Source: Lachnospiraceae bacterium (GTDB lineage Bacteria > Bacillota > Clostridia > Lachnospirales > Lachnospiraceae). From it: a stretch of DNA of 34,009 bases. The stretch spans positions 33,897 to 67,905 of the forward strand of contig JAAUZT010000033.1 of NCBI GenBank assembly GCA_014804485.1, given 5' to 3'. The notes beneath the pieces are model-generated. The model saw nothing but the letters and a program-made list of their open reading frames with translations. It made no database searches and was not told the DNA's origin. Shown in pieces: positions 17,722-26,950 of the stretch; within the stretch, counting starts at the first letter, position 1, and the number at the start of each line of letters is the position of its first letter. A program made the position numbers and the translations under genes.

Positions 17722-17745
17722 CTCCGCCGGATGAGTCCGGCAGAG
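17722..17745 (-). repeat. 10-bp hairpin just before the HK1 ribosome site
   Basis: On the minus strand 17736-17745 pairs with 17722-17731 (one G-U pair) around a CTCA loop, four bases upstream of GGAGGG (17713-17718). Without a T-run it is unlikely to terminate; it may stabilise or punctuate the operon mRNA. Confidence 0.6.
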
Positions 17746-17779
17746 CGTGTTACATAATCAGAGTAACATTAGTAAAATT

Positions 17780-18889
17780 TTAAGACTCCTGCGCCTCCGG
17801 AAGCTCCCGATACATCTCATAAATCATGTCCTCCACAGAGAAAAAGCTTTCCAGTAACTGCGGATTAAAGACTCCGCATTCTCCGTTACGAATCATCTCT
17901 AATACCTGCTCTCTGGGATACGACGGTTTGTAGACCCGTTTGCAATTCAAGGCATCGTAAACATCCGCCAGAGAGACCACCTGTGCCCATGGCGAAATTT
18001 CATCTCCTTTAAGCCCGTCCGGATAACCTCCACCATCCCAGCGCTCGTGATGATGTCTGGCGATATCACAGGCATACTCATAGATATTACTGTCACGCAT
18101 CTGCGGGATACTCTCCAGAAGAGCCACGCCGTTTACGGTATGCTCCTTCATAACCGCATACTCCTCTGCAGTCAGTTTCCCCGGCTTTGTCAACACGGCA
18201 TCCGGAATCGTAATCTTTCCCACGTCATGCATCACGGCAGCAAGCGCGATGCTGTCAATTTCTTTGTCATCCAGATTTTCCCCGAAAACGGTGTTCTCCA
18301 GCAGCAGCCTTGTAATCTGGCTAATGCGCTTTACATGACCGCCGGACTCCTCATTCCGAAACTCAATGACGGTAGCCAGCGCCTCGATCATTCCCTGATT
18401 AAGATCTATAATCCTTTGCGCCTGTTCCAACAGCTCAAGTCCCTGATTGACCACCACTGTTTTTAAGTGTTTACGCGCCTCGAACAGCTCGACAATGGAC
18501 AGCACACGTCTGACTACCATATAGGACACCACAGGCTTGCTGATGAAATCCATGACACCCAGCTCGTATGCCTCCTTCATCACAGCCGCACTGGTGTCCG
18601 CCGTGATGATAAACACGGGGATCTTTTCTATTACTCCCATTCTCTTGAGGTGCTTTAGTACCTCGATACCGTTCATTCCGGGCATCATCACATCCAGAAG
18701 AATCGCACATAATTTGTTCTCTTCCATCAAAATCTGCGACATCCCATCATTTCCGTTTTCCGCCTCTATGACCGTATAATATGTTGAAAACAACTTTCCT
18801 AATATCTTGCGGTTGACAGGGTCGTCATCCACGATCAGAATCTTGTCCGCCCCTATATCGTTTATCCGGTTGTTATATTTTGTTTCCAT
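17780..18889 (-). CDS. response regulator with HD-GYP cyclic di-GMP phosphodiesterase output
   Basis: This 369-residue RpfG-like protein has a receiver at residues 15-135, with acidic pocket D21-D23 and phospho-acceptor D66 in LLDVMMP. A helical linker follows, then an HD-GYP domain from about 165, with H221-D222 (MHDVGK), HH at 279-281 and GYP at 288-290 in the GGGYPDGL loop. HD-GYP domains hydrolyse cyclic di-GMP to GMP, often through pGpG. It is the only obvious output protein of the cluster, lying between the Hpt gene and HK1, so the kinases most likely feed it. All expected metal-binding residues appear present. Confidence 0.93.
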   Translation of the reverse strand: METKYNNRINDIGADKILIVDDDPVNRKILGKLFSTYYTVIEAENGNDGMSQILMEENKLCAILLDVMMPGMNGIEVLKHLKRMGVIEKIPVFIITADTSAAVMKEAYELGVMDFISKPVVSYMVVRRVLSIVELFEARKHLKTVVVNQGLELLEQAQRIIDLNQGMIEALATVIEFRNEESGGHVKRISQITRLLLENTVFGENLDDKEIDSIALAAVMHDVGKITIPDAVLTKPGKLTAEEYAVMKEHTVNGVALLESIPQMRDSNIYEYACDIARHHHERWDGGGYPDGLKGDEISPWAQVVSLADVYDALNCKRVYKPSYPREQVLEMIRNGECGVFNPQLLESFFSVEDMIYEMYRELPEAQES

Positions 18890-18934
18890 GCAAGTAGTAT
18901 CCTTTCTCCTATAGTAATCTTTTTATTCCTATAT

Positions 18935-19294
18935 TTACGTACTCATGTGCCGCTTAATGCAATCCATAATCGCATTCTGGACGGGCAGGACCCGCTCATA
19001 TTCTTTCCCGGCCTCCTTCGGGCGGCCGCCGCGCAGAAGCTCCAGCATCTGCACATATCCTGTAAAAAGCGGAGTCATTGCCAGATTACCGGTAAGACCT
19101 TTTAACGCATGTACCCGCTCGATCAGCGTGTCAACGTTGTCCGCGTCAAAATCTGCTATTTCAATCGGATTACCGTTTACCGAGTCAATAAACATGCCCA
19201 GCATCATTTCATACAATGGCGCGTCGTCCATCACGCGCTCCAGACCTTCGTCCACATTCACTCCCAGATCTTTTAATTCTTCAAACAAACTCAC
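18935..19294 (-). CDS. stand-alone Hpt phosphotransfer protein
   Basis: This 119-residue four-helix phosphotransfer protein shuttles phosphate between receiver domains. The phospho-accepting His is H62 in VHALKGLTGN, the standard Hpt motif HxLKG, about where expected. It contains no other domain. The start ATG 19294 overlaps the HK2 stop by four bases, so the two are translationally coupled, and the HD-GYP gene follows after 45 bases. None of the three hybrid kinases appears to carry an Hpt domain of its own, so this protein is the natural carrier for all of them. Confidence 0.93.
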   Translation of the reverse strand: MSLFEELKDLGVNVDEGLERVMDDAPLYEMMLGMFIDSVNGNPIEIADFDADNVDTLIERVHALKGLTGNLAMTPLFTGYVQMLELLRGGRPKEAGKEYERVLPVQNAIMDCIKRHMST

Positions 19295-22272
19295 GATTCA
19301 TCCTCCCTTTCATTCGTTTCCTGTTGTTTTCGCTTTTCAAATACCTGTTCTATGGTATCCTTCAGCTTATCCAGCTGGATCGGCTTGGCAATATGCGCAT
19401 CCATCCCTGACTCAATGGCCTCCCGGATGTCATCGACAAACGCGTTGGCGGTCATGGCGATGATCGGCAGCGTTTTTGCTGAAGGATGACCGCTGCCCCG
19501 GATAGCCTTGGTGGCCGCATAACCGTCTAAGACAGGCATTTGTACATCCATAAGAATCAGATCATAGGCACCGGGCGCAGAACCCGTAAACAGCTCCAGC
19601 GCCTCCTGTCCGTTACAGGCCGTCTCGCAGACTGCCCCCAACGAACTTAAGATTTTAGCCAGAACAAGCCGGTTCGGCTCAATATCATCCACCACAAGAA
19701 CATGTTTTCCCTTTACTACCGTGCTGTCATTTCCCGGCTCGACCTTTTTCTGACTGCCCATAGCCTTGCGGATCACTTCCTTGAAAGTCGTAATAAAGAA
19801 GGGTTTGGGCATGAAATGCTCCACACCGATCTCTTCGGCTTCCTTCTCGATCTCTCCCCAGTCATAGGCTGTGAAAATCAGGATCGGAATTTTCTCCGAA
19901 TAGCCACTGCGGATCAGCCGCGCTGTTCCCAACCCATCCAGATTCGGCATCTTCCAATCCAGAAGAATCAGATTATAGGGGGCTCCCTTTTCACGGGCAT
20001 CACGCATCATCTGCACTGCCTTTTCGCCGTCGGTAGCATAATCTACGATAACACCGGTTTTTTCCATGGCTTTGACCACGTTAAGACAAATCGTCTCGTC
20101 ATCATCCGCCACTATCATTTTGTTGATGTTATGGTGGATCCAGAATTTGGGATCATCGTCCTTCTCACTTATGTACAGCTCCAATTCTACGGTAAACACA
20201 CTTCCCTTACCGAGTTCACTCTGCACCGTGATCGTTCCGCCCATCAGATCAACCAGACTCTTAGTGATCGCCATACCCAGACCCGTGCCCTGAATCCGGC
20301 TAATGATCTCCGTATTCTCTCTTGTAAAGGGATCAAAAATCACCTTCAAATATTCTTCGCTCATTCCCATGCCGTTATCGCTGATCGTAAACCGGATACG
20401 GCTGTACTTATCATCCACCTGCGGCAATTCATCCAGACGCATCTGAATGGTGCCGCTCTCCGGCGTATACTTTACGGAATTGGATAATAGATTAATAAGG
20501 ATCTGATTGATCCGCAGCTTATCCGCCCGCAGATGTTCATGAATGACGGAGGACGAGAATATTTCAAAGGTCTGGTCCTTTGCCTTCGTCTGCGGACGGA
20601 TAATCGTGTTGATCTCGTCGATGATATCGGCAAGATTCACCTCAGAGAGATTCAACGTCGCACTCCCTGTCTCAATCTTATTCATATCCAGCACATCATT
20701 GATAAGTCCCAACAGATGCTGGCTGGCGGCATCGATCTGCTGCACATATTCCCGCACATGATCGGGATTATCCGCTTCATCCTGTAATAACGCAACAAAC
20801 CCTGTAATTGCGTTCATGGGGGTTCGGATGTCATGGCTGACGTTGCTGAGAAAAGCACTCTTGGCGTCATTTGCCACCTGCGCAATCCGCAGCGCCTCCG
20901 CCAGCGCATCCTGAACGGCACGATCCTCGGTTCGGTCGGAAATGTAGATAATGATCTTACGCTCATCCTGTACCAGCGTACAGTACACACTGATCTGGAA
21001 ATATCTATGTTCATCGGTTTCCGGATTATTCCATTCTTCCGACATTGTCCTCAGTGACGTGTCCGGTTTCATCCGATACATTTCATCAAAATCAAGCGTT
21101 TTCCCGAATGCGTCTACGGCCCCGGACAGAAACTTCGACCCGACGGTAATATTTTGTACGGAAATACCCAGAATTCTCTCCGCATTGGGGCTTATGTACT
21201 CAACCTGTTTGTCCTCCGCATCGACCATCATATATATATCATCCGTATTATTAGCCAGATATGTCGCGAAAATATCAAAAAGCTGCTCCTGATACGCAAT
21301 CTCCAGATCTCTTTGCCTGATATCCATGCCGGTGCGCCAGATCAAAAGGACAAACACGGCACAGATGACCAATACGGTAAAAAGGATTCCGACCGCTATC
21401 TTGGAATCCAGCAGGATCGCATCCGCCTCCGCCGTGATCGCGTTCTCCCGCACAACGGAAACCAGATACCACCCCTCAGTATTTTCTATCGGAACATAGG
21501 TATAGACAAACGACTCTCCGTCCCCGACAAATATAATACTGTCCGTTTCTCCGTTATCCAGTGCCCTGATAAAATCGTCAATCTTTTCCTGATCGTCATT
21601 ATGTCCTGCCAATATTTCAAGAATATTGGCATAGAGATGATCTCCCAGCATTCCGACAGATCTTATGAGAATATCTCCCTCACGATTTACCACATAGGCA
21701 AGCCCCTGATCATTATAAAAAGAAAGGGAAAAATCCTCTGAAATCTTACTGCAGTCATAGCTTTTCTGAATCACTCCGCGGGCGCCGTCGGCAAAAGTAA
21801 AACATTCATAGTAGCCCAGTCTCATATCGTCAGCATATAGTCCTGTACCCGGCTCCCGTACGCCACTTCCGGAAAGCCCCCGATAGAGCTTCAGTTCCTC
21901 ATTTTCCAACTGATTGACTTCATATGACCCATTGCTGTAGAAGCTTCCCGTCTCCAGATTGAAAACCAGATAAAGGGCATTCACCTCATCGAATATATGC
22001 AGCCACCGCCGGATGCTTTCGGTATCATCGGAATCTCCCTGCGCAAGATACTCCGCATAGCTATGGATACGCTCCAGATCCTGCGCAAGAAAATTATCGA
22101 ACGCCTGCTGTTGCTGCATCGTTACGGTTAAGACATTGTGGACGGCCTGTTCCATCAGGCTCGTCCGCAAGGTTGAGATATAGTGAATTCCTCCCCACAG
22201 AATGGCTCCCATACAGATCACACACAGAAAACTACACCACGTTCTCAGGTTTTGTTGCATTTTTTTAAACAT
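19291..22272 (-). CDS. membrane hybrid histidine kinase with two receivers (HK2)
   Basis: I start at ATG 22272, with AAGGTG six bases upstream; the GTG three codons earlier falls inside that site. This gives 993 residues. A membrane helix at about 12-34 and another at about 292-313 enclose an extracytoplasmic sensor of roughly 255 residues resembling a Cache fold. One PAS domain lies at about 330-450. HisKA has H480 (SHDIRTPMNA), then HATPase_c with DNGMG and GTGLGM, and receivers with D772 (LLDWKMP) and D909 (LMDVQMP). It overlaps the Hpt gene by four bases and starts 32 bases after HK3. From the PAS region on it is a near twin of HK1, a likely duplication. Confidence 0.93.
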   Translation of the reverse strand: MFKKMQQNLRTWCSFLCVICMGAILWGGIHYISTLRTSLMEQAVHNVLTVTMQQQQAFDNFLAQDLERIHSYAEYLAQGDSDDTESIRRWLHIFDEVNALYLVFNLETGSFYSNGSYEVNQLENEELKLYRGLSGSGVREPGTGLYADDMRLGYYECFTFADGARGVIQKSYDCSKISEDFSLSFYNDQGLAYVVNREGDILIRSVGMLGDHLYANILEILAGHNDDQEKIDDFIRALDNGETDSIIFVGDGESFVYTYVPIENTEGWYLVSVVRENAITAEADAILLDSKIAVGILFTVLVICAVFVLLIWRTGMDIRQRDLEIAYQEQLFDIFATYLANNTDDIYMMVDAEDKQVEYISPNAERILGISVQNITVGSKFLSGAVDAFGKTLDFDEMYRMKPDTSLRTMSEEWNNPETDEHRYFQISVYCTLVQDERKIIIYISDRTEDRAVQDALAEALRIAQVANDAKSAFLSNVSHDIRTPMNAITGFVALLQDEADNPDHVREYVQQIDAASQHLLGLINDVLDMNKIETGSATLNLSEVNLADIIDEINTIIRPQTKAKDQTFEIFSSSVIHEHLRADKLRINQILINLLSNSVKYTPESGTIQMRLDELPQVDDKYSRIRFTISDNGMGMSEEYLKVIFDPFTRENTEIISRIQGTGLGMAITKSLVDLMGGTITVQSELGKGSVFTVELELYISEKDDDPKFWIHHNINKMIVADDDETICLNVVKAMEKTGVIVDYATDGEKAVQMMRDAREKGAPYNLILLDWKMPNLDGLGTARLIRSGYSEKIPILIFTAYDWGEIEKEAEEIGVEHFMPKPFFITTFKEVIRKAMGSQKKVEPGNDSTVVKGKHVLVVDDIEPNRLVLAKILSSLGAVCETACNGQEALELFTGSAPGAYDLILMDVQMPVLDGYAATKAIRGSGHPSAKTLPIIAMTANAFVDDIREAIESGMDAHIAKPIQLDKLKDTIEQVFEKRKQQETNEREDES

Positions 22273-22304
22273 TTCTCTCACCTTTTTCAGTCAGTGGACA
22301 TGAT

Positions 22305-25300
22305 TCAAGTTCCCAGAAATCTTTTCAGTACGGATATGAAGACATCCATATCAAGAGGTTTCGCGATATGGGCATTCATTCCGTTCATCAATGCCGCCTC
22401 TTTATCCTCCTCCAGCGCATTGGCCGTCATGGCAATAATGGGCAGATTCTGTACGTCTTTTCTGGGAAGTCTGCGGATGGTTCTGGTTGCTTCATAGCCA
22501 TCCATAATAGGCATCTGCACATCCATTAAGATCGCGTCATAATATTTTTCTTCCGCCTTCTCCATGATCGCCACCGCATCTGTCCCATCCGGTGCCGTAT
22601 CCACAAGGAAACCGGACTCTTCCAGAATCATCTGTGCGATCTCGCGGTTCATCTCGATATCCTCTACCAGAAGAATGCGTTTTCCGCCAAAATCAGCCAG
22701 CGTCCATTCCGGAACTTCCTCTTGTTTTTCCAACATATTGTTCGCGGCAAGTAGTACCGTTTTCAGATCGGACATAAACATAGGTTTCGCACAGAAAGCG
22801 GTAACTCCCGCCGACTTCGCTTCTTCCTCAATATCTGTCCAGTCGTAGGCCGTCAGAATGATAATGGGCGCCTCCCTGCCGACCGTATCCCGGATCTTTC
22901 TGGCAGTTTCCAGACCGCTGAATCCCGGCATCTGCCAGTCAATAATGAAGGTATGGTAAGGATCGCCCTCCTCACGTGCGGTCTTTGCACGATATACAGC
23001 CTCTCTGCCGGAGGTCGTCCACTCGGGGCGCAGTCCGATCTGCTTTAACATCCTGCTGACGCTGTCGCAGACATTGAGATCGTCATCCACAACCAGTGCC
23101 CGCAGACCTTCCAGTTCTTTGATCTGTTTCGTGGTTTTTTCCACATCCTGCAGTTTTAATCCGAATTCTACCGTAAATGTGCTGCCCTTGCCCATCTCGC
23201 TCTCGACACTGATGGTGCCGTTCATCATCTCAACGATGTTCTTGGTAATGGCCATGCCCAGTCCGGTTCCCTGAATACCGCTCTGTGTCACGGTGGACTC
23301 CCGCTCAAAGGGTTCAAAGATATGTTCCACAAAACTCGGCGACATTCCGATGCCGTTATCCTTGACGATAAATGTATAATCGCCGTATCCGTGCCGGAAT
23401 GTGCCCTTCTGCATGATCCGGAAGGAGACCGTGCCGCCGGCAGGCGTATACTTCACCGCATTGCTTAACAGATTGATAAATACCTGATTTAACTTCAAGG
23501 GATCTGCAATAACATCCTCGTTAGTAACCTCAAAGGTATCGATAAATAACTCAAGCTGCTTTGCCTTAACCTGCGGCTGGATAATATTTACCAGATTATG
23601 TATCAGCTCGGAAATATTGCACTCCTGTTCTTTGATCTGAACCTTGCCGCTCTCGATCCTGCTCATGTCGAGAACGTCGTTGATCAGGCTTAAGAGATGG
23701 TTACTGGAGGACAGAACCTTCTGCAGACAATCCATAACCTGATCTTTGTTGTCAATATGGCTGACGGCAATGGTAGAGAATCCTATGATGGCATTCATGG
23801 GCGTACGGATATCGTGGGACATATTGGACAAAAAGGTGGTCTTAGCCTTGTTTGCATGCTGCGCCTGCATCAGCGCGTCCTGAAGTGTCTGCGTCTGTTC
23901 TCTCTGTTTCCTGACTTGTTCCGTGATATCCTTAGACAGTACCATAACCATAATGTCGCCCGTATCCTCATCTCTGGTCATGACAAAGGACTGCCGCACA
24001 CAGATCTGATTCTGTTCGGAATCTCCTATCCAATACTCAGCGACTACTTCTCTTTCGCCCTGTTCATAACTTCCGATCAGATTCTCTGTATTTACGATGG
24101 CAGTATAATCTTCCATGGATTCCGCCAAAACAAACTGTTTCCATTTTTCAAAATACTCCGAAGCCTTACACGGCGCTGTCAGGCCCGCCTGTTCAAGAAA
24201 CGCAAGCCTACGCCCGTCGATGTTGCCGATAATATCCTGCTCAATAAGATCCTGCGTCAGATTAAACTCAAAATTGCAGAAAGAATTGGACATAATCGCT
24301 ATCTGGTACTGTCTCTCCTTACGGTTTGCAAGCGCCCTTTCCGCCTGAATACGCAGTTCTTTTTCTTTTAATTCCGTTACATTCTGACGGATAAATAAAA
24401 CTTTGGAAACCTTACTGCCATTTCTTTCCAGACAAATGAGATTCATGTGTTCCCAATCTGTTCGTCCGTCTTTTATTACATGGCGTTCATACCGCAGATC
24501 GTTCTGCCCGGACATAGCCGTGATAATGGCATCTCTATTTATAAAATCAAAAAACTCCTGTCGTACGCTCTCTTCCAGATCGCCGGCCAGATAGCTTATG
24601 AGAGCCTGATACGCTCCGCTTTCTGCAATTCCCGCGTCCTCAGGCTTCGTGCCTGCCAGATACTGATAGGTTCCCTCTTCCATATCAACCATCGCAAACC
24701 GGGAAAACAGTGTGGTGACACCGCCTATAATATACCCCATCTCCCGGTTTTCCTTCTCCAGCTCTTTCTGTTTACGTCCGCCGCGAATGAGAATGAGAAT
24801 AATGTAGACAACAAACAGAACGATCAGCATGACCTCCAGTTGGATGCCCACAAGATTTTCTTCCGCAATCATGCGCCGTGTAACATTCTGAGGAAATGTC
24901 TGTACAAAAACATATTGATTGTGCGGCAGATACGTGACACAGATATTGTCCGTCTTGCCGGAGGAATCACATACAAAAGCTCCTTCTCCGCCGTTTTCAA
25001 AAACCTGCCCGACCTGATCGGCAACAGACTGATCAATCACCTCTGCCTCTGTCAGCGCATCGAGAAGATAACTTTCATAAATCTCACCGTCAGAGCTGGC
25101 AATGACTCTGCCATCCGGCGTACACAGGAATACGTGTGCTTCCTCTCCGAAATACGTGGTGCTGAGCATGCTTTTCAAATATTCTTCAGCCAAAAAGACG
25201 CCCCGCAGCACTCCGATGATCTCGCCGTCGAATCTGACAGGCGCATAAAAACATGCCATTGTCTCGTCAAAAAAGTAGGGATCAAATATAACCTGAATGC

Positions 25301-25694
25301 CACTGTTTCCATCTATGCCGTCAGTATAAAAGCGCCGCCCTGTCACATCAGAGGTCTGTCCGTCGGAGGTATAATCCACACCGTTAATATCCGTGAATAA
25401 AATGGCATCGAATTGGGAATTTTCCTCCATTCTTGCAAGCATCTGCGCAGTGACCACAGGTTCATCCAGACCTTCTCCCACAAAGTACGCATAGGTTCTG
25501 ATCCAGCCCAAAGCATTATTCAGTTCGTCATCGATCTGTTCGGACTTCATCCGCGCGGAGTCTGCCGCGTAATCTCTGTTCTGCTTCTCAGTCCGGCTGC
25601 TGTTCTGTGCCGTAAACCAGAAAAACAAAAGGATGATGGCTATAAAAAGAAAAACAGCATAAATAATCTCCTGCAGTGACTTTTTCTTTTTCAT
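22305..25694 (-). CDS. membrane hybrid histidine kinase with dCache-like sensor and two receivers (HK3)
   Basis: This 1129-residue protein is the first gene of the operon. Membrane helices at about 9-28 and 283-304 enclose a sensor resembling a double Cache domain, with FDAILFTDINGVDYTSDG, the RRFYTDG segment and a second lobe ending near residue 270. Two PAS-like regions lie at about 325-440 and 465-590. HisKA has H627 (SHDIRTPMNA), and HATPase_c spans about 730-845 with DNGIG and GTGLGM. The receivers have D919 (IIDWQMP) and D1058 (LMDVQMP). It differs more from HK1 and HK2 than they do from each other. dCache sensors usually bind small extracellular metabolites; the ligand is unknown. Confidence 0.93.
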   Translation of the reverse strand: MKKKKSLQEIIYAVFLFIAIILLFFWFTAQNSSRTEKQNRDYAADSARMKSEQIDDELNNALGWIRTYAYFVGEGLDEPVVTAQMLARMEENSQFDAILFTDINGVDYTSDGQTSDVTGRRFYTDGIDGNSGIQVIFDPYFFDETMACFYAPVRFDGEIIGVLRGVFLAEEYLKSMLSTTYFGEEAHVFLCTPDGRVIASSDGEIYESYLLDALTEAEVIDQSVADQVGQVFENGGEGAFVCDSSGKTDNICVTYLPHNQYVFVQTFPQNVTRRMIAEENLVGIQLEVMLIVLFVVYIILILIRGGRKQKELEKENREMGYIIGGVTTLFSRFAMVDMEEGTYQYLAGTKPEDAGIAESGAYQALISYLAGDLEESVRQEFFDFINRDAIITAMSGQNDLRYERHVIKDGRTDWEHMNLICLERNGSKVSKVLFIRQNVTELKEKELRIQAERALANRKERQYQIAIMSNSFCNFEFNLTQDLIEQDIIGNIDGRRLAFLEQAGLTAPCKASEYFEKWKQFVLAESMEDYTAIVNTENLIGSYEQGEREVVAEYWIGDSEQNQICVRQSFVMTRDEDTGDIMVMVLSKDITEQVRKQREQTQTLQDALMQAQHANKAKTTFLSNMSHDIRTPMNAIIGFSTIAVSHIDNKDQVMDCLQKVLSSSNHLLSLINDVLDMSRIESGKVQIKEQECNISELIHNLVNIIQPQVKAKQLELFIDTFEVTNEDVIADPLKLNQVFINLLSNAVKYTPAGGTVSFRIMQKGTFRHGYGDYTFIVKDNGIGMSPSFVEHIFEPFERESTVTQSGIQGTGLGMAITKNIVEMMNGTISVESEMGKGSTFTVEFGLKLQDVEKTTKQIKELEGLRALVVDDDLNVCDSVSRMLKQIGLRPEWTTSGREAVYRAKTAREEGDPYHTFIIDWQMPGFSGLETARKIRDTVGREAPIIILTAYDWTDIEEEAKSAGVTAFCAKPMFMSDLKTVLLAANNMLEKQEEVPEWTLADFGGKRILLVEDIEMNREIAQMILEESGFLVDTAPDGTDAVAIMEKAEEKYYDAILMDVQMPIMDGYEATRTIRRLPRKDVQNLPIIAMTANALEEDKEAALMNGMNAHIAKPLDMDVFISVLKRFLGT

Positions 25695-25783
25695 ACTTCG
25701 GCACCTCGTATATCTTTTTTAATCGCATGACTCTGTATTTCGCGCTGCCGGTGATACCGACAGGGGTTTCATCTTATTAAATA

Positions 25784-25812
25784 AGTATATCAGTCCGGCA
25801 AATAAAAGACAA
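25784..25812 (-). promoter_or_regulatory. sigma-A promoter of the phosphorelay operon
   Basis: Minus strand TTGTCT (25807-25812), 17 bases, TATACT (25784-25789), about 85 bases before the HK3 start. It is the only good promoter seen for the five-gene cluster. Confidence 0.7.
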
Positions 25813-25851
25813 CTTTTGTTTTCGCTTCCCAAATGACAATTTCAACGGCTG

Positions 25852-26280
25852 TTACTGTCCACTCCGCGACAAGTAATCATCGGCTTTCATTGCATGGATC
25901 AACTGATTAATCTCCTTTGCCTGGATTTCCTGTCGTTTGTGGAAATACCAGAAAACAAACCCATCAGTAACCAGAAAAATCACTGTAAAAGAAACTAATG
26001 TGAAAATATCCATGCTATCCCAAATAAACAGGCGGTAGACAAATAACGACAACAAATATAAAACCGCCGATTCTGTTATACAGTAATGGCTCCATTTCCG
26101 AAATTCTATTTTACCAATAATCAGGTCTATAAACTGGCATGCTACCAGCCACACAAATAATATCGGCAAAAAAAGAGACACCCCATCACCCCACAACAGA
26201 TTAAGTCCCCAGTCTCCAATCACAATCAGGGTGAAGCAGATGCAGATGGAAGGAATGCGCGTAAATAAAAGGTTTTTCAT
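25852..26280 (-). CDS. DUF3021 family membrane protein
   Basis: This 142-residue integral membrane protein has four hydrophobic segments (about 8-26, 32-52, 65-85 and 95-115) and a short charged tail KRQEIQAKEINQLIHAMK. DUF3021 proteins are typically encoded next to LytTR regulators. Here the ATG overlaps the LytTR stop by four bases and AAAGGAG lies just upstream, so the two are coupled. By analogy with other LytTR-membrane protein pairs it may hold the regulator inactive at the membrane; that is inference. Confidence 0.82.
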   Translation of the reverse strand: MKNLLFTRIPSICICFTLIVIGDWGLNLLWGDGVSLFLPILFVWLVACQFIDLIIGKIEFRKWSHYCITESAVLYLLSLFVYRLFIWDSMDIFTLVSFTVIFLVTDGFVFWYFHKRQEIQAKEINQLIHAMKADDYLSRSGQ

Positions 26281-26723
26281 AAATTTTCTCCTTTCAGCTT
26301 ATTTTTCAAGGCTTCGATATAATTACGGGTAACGACCAGAGTTTCACCATTTTCCAGCAAAGCCTCCAAGCGGTGATTATACATTGGACGTACACTCTTC
26401 AAAAAATTGGTATTGATGATGCAGTTTTTGCTAATCCGTATAAAAGAGGTATGAACCAGTTTTTCTTCCAGCACAGCCAGCGTATTCCGGCAGAAATAAA
26501 CCTCTTTTTCCAGATAAAGAAAGGTCTTTCCATCAACAGAGTCTATAAAATAAATCTGCTCCAGCGGAAGTTGAAACTCCTTTTCTTCCTGATAGGCGGT
26601 GAGAGAAAAACTATGCTGACGGATCAGTGCGATCAAATGCTGGATCCTTGCGTCCATATGGGCACAATTAATGATGATCTCTGTTTCAGGAATGCCAGGA
26701 TCCTGATGTATCGTCAGTTTCAT
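26277..26723 (-). CDS. LytTR-family DNA-binding regulator without receiver domain
   Basis: This 148-residue cytoplasmic transcription regulator has a LytTR domain covering about residues 45-145. Recognisable parts are IYFIDSVDGKTFLYLEKEVYFCR, the FIRISKNCIINTNFLKSVRP core and the terminal VTRNYIEALKNKL helix. It lacks a receiver, as do most regulators in the DUF3021-linked group. GGAG is eight bases before ATG 26723, and a promoter lies 45-70 bases upstream. Such pairs often autoregulate; no clear pair of LytTR direct repeats was found, only a GAAAGCTTTC palindrome in the leader. Confidence 0.9.
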   Translation of the reverse strand: MKLTIHQDPGIPETEIIINCAHMDARIQHLIALIRQHSFSLTAYQEEKEFQLPLEQIYFIDSVDGKTFLYLEKEVYFCRNTLAVLEEKLVHTSFIRISKNCIINTNFLKSVRPMYNHRLEALLENGETLVVTRNYIEALKNKLKGENL

Positions 26724-26767
26724 TTAAAATTCTCCTTACTTTATAATTTTCGAAAGCTTTCCATCTC

Positions 26768-26795
26768 AGTATAGTGTAGACAAAAACAAAAACAA
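26768..26795 (-). promoter_or_regulatory. putative sigma-A promoter of the LytTR-DUF3021 pair
   Basis: Minus strand TTGTTT (26790-26795), 16 bases, TATACT (26768-26773). The -35 box overlaps the T-rich tail of the terminator upstream, the same economy seen at the tig promoter. Confidence 0.5.
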
Positions 26796-26828
26796 TACCC
26801 CGGCAGGCAAGATGCCCTGTGCCGGGGT
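26778..26828 (-). terminator. strong intrinsic terminator downstream of the TenpN toxin gene
   Basis: On the minus strand, ACCCCGGCA (26820-26828) pairs with TGCCGGGGT (26797-26805), with a nested GGGCA/TGCC stem in the loop, and is followed by ATTGTTTTTGTTTTTG. It closes the toxin-antitoxin transcript and insulates the LytTR gene. The 26829-26950 stretch between it and the toxin stop is AT-rich with no recognisable feature. Confidence 0.85.
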
Positions 26829-26950
26829 GAAATACCCAAATTACAAATTTTATTGATTTGAAAGAAGGAAATTTTATCTCTGCTTCAAACTATAATATAG
26901 CATTATTTTAGTCTTTTTCTCATAATCGTATCCGGTAAATTATATATCAC

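Noticed and set aside
24447..25400. Long plus-strand open frame opposite HK3
   Set aside because: It is the antisense of a clear kinase coding region, has no ribosome site and no recognisable domain.
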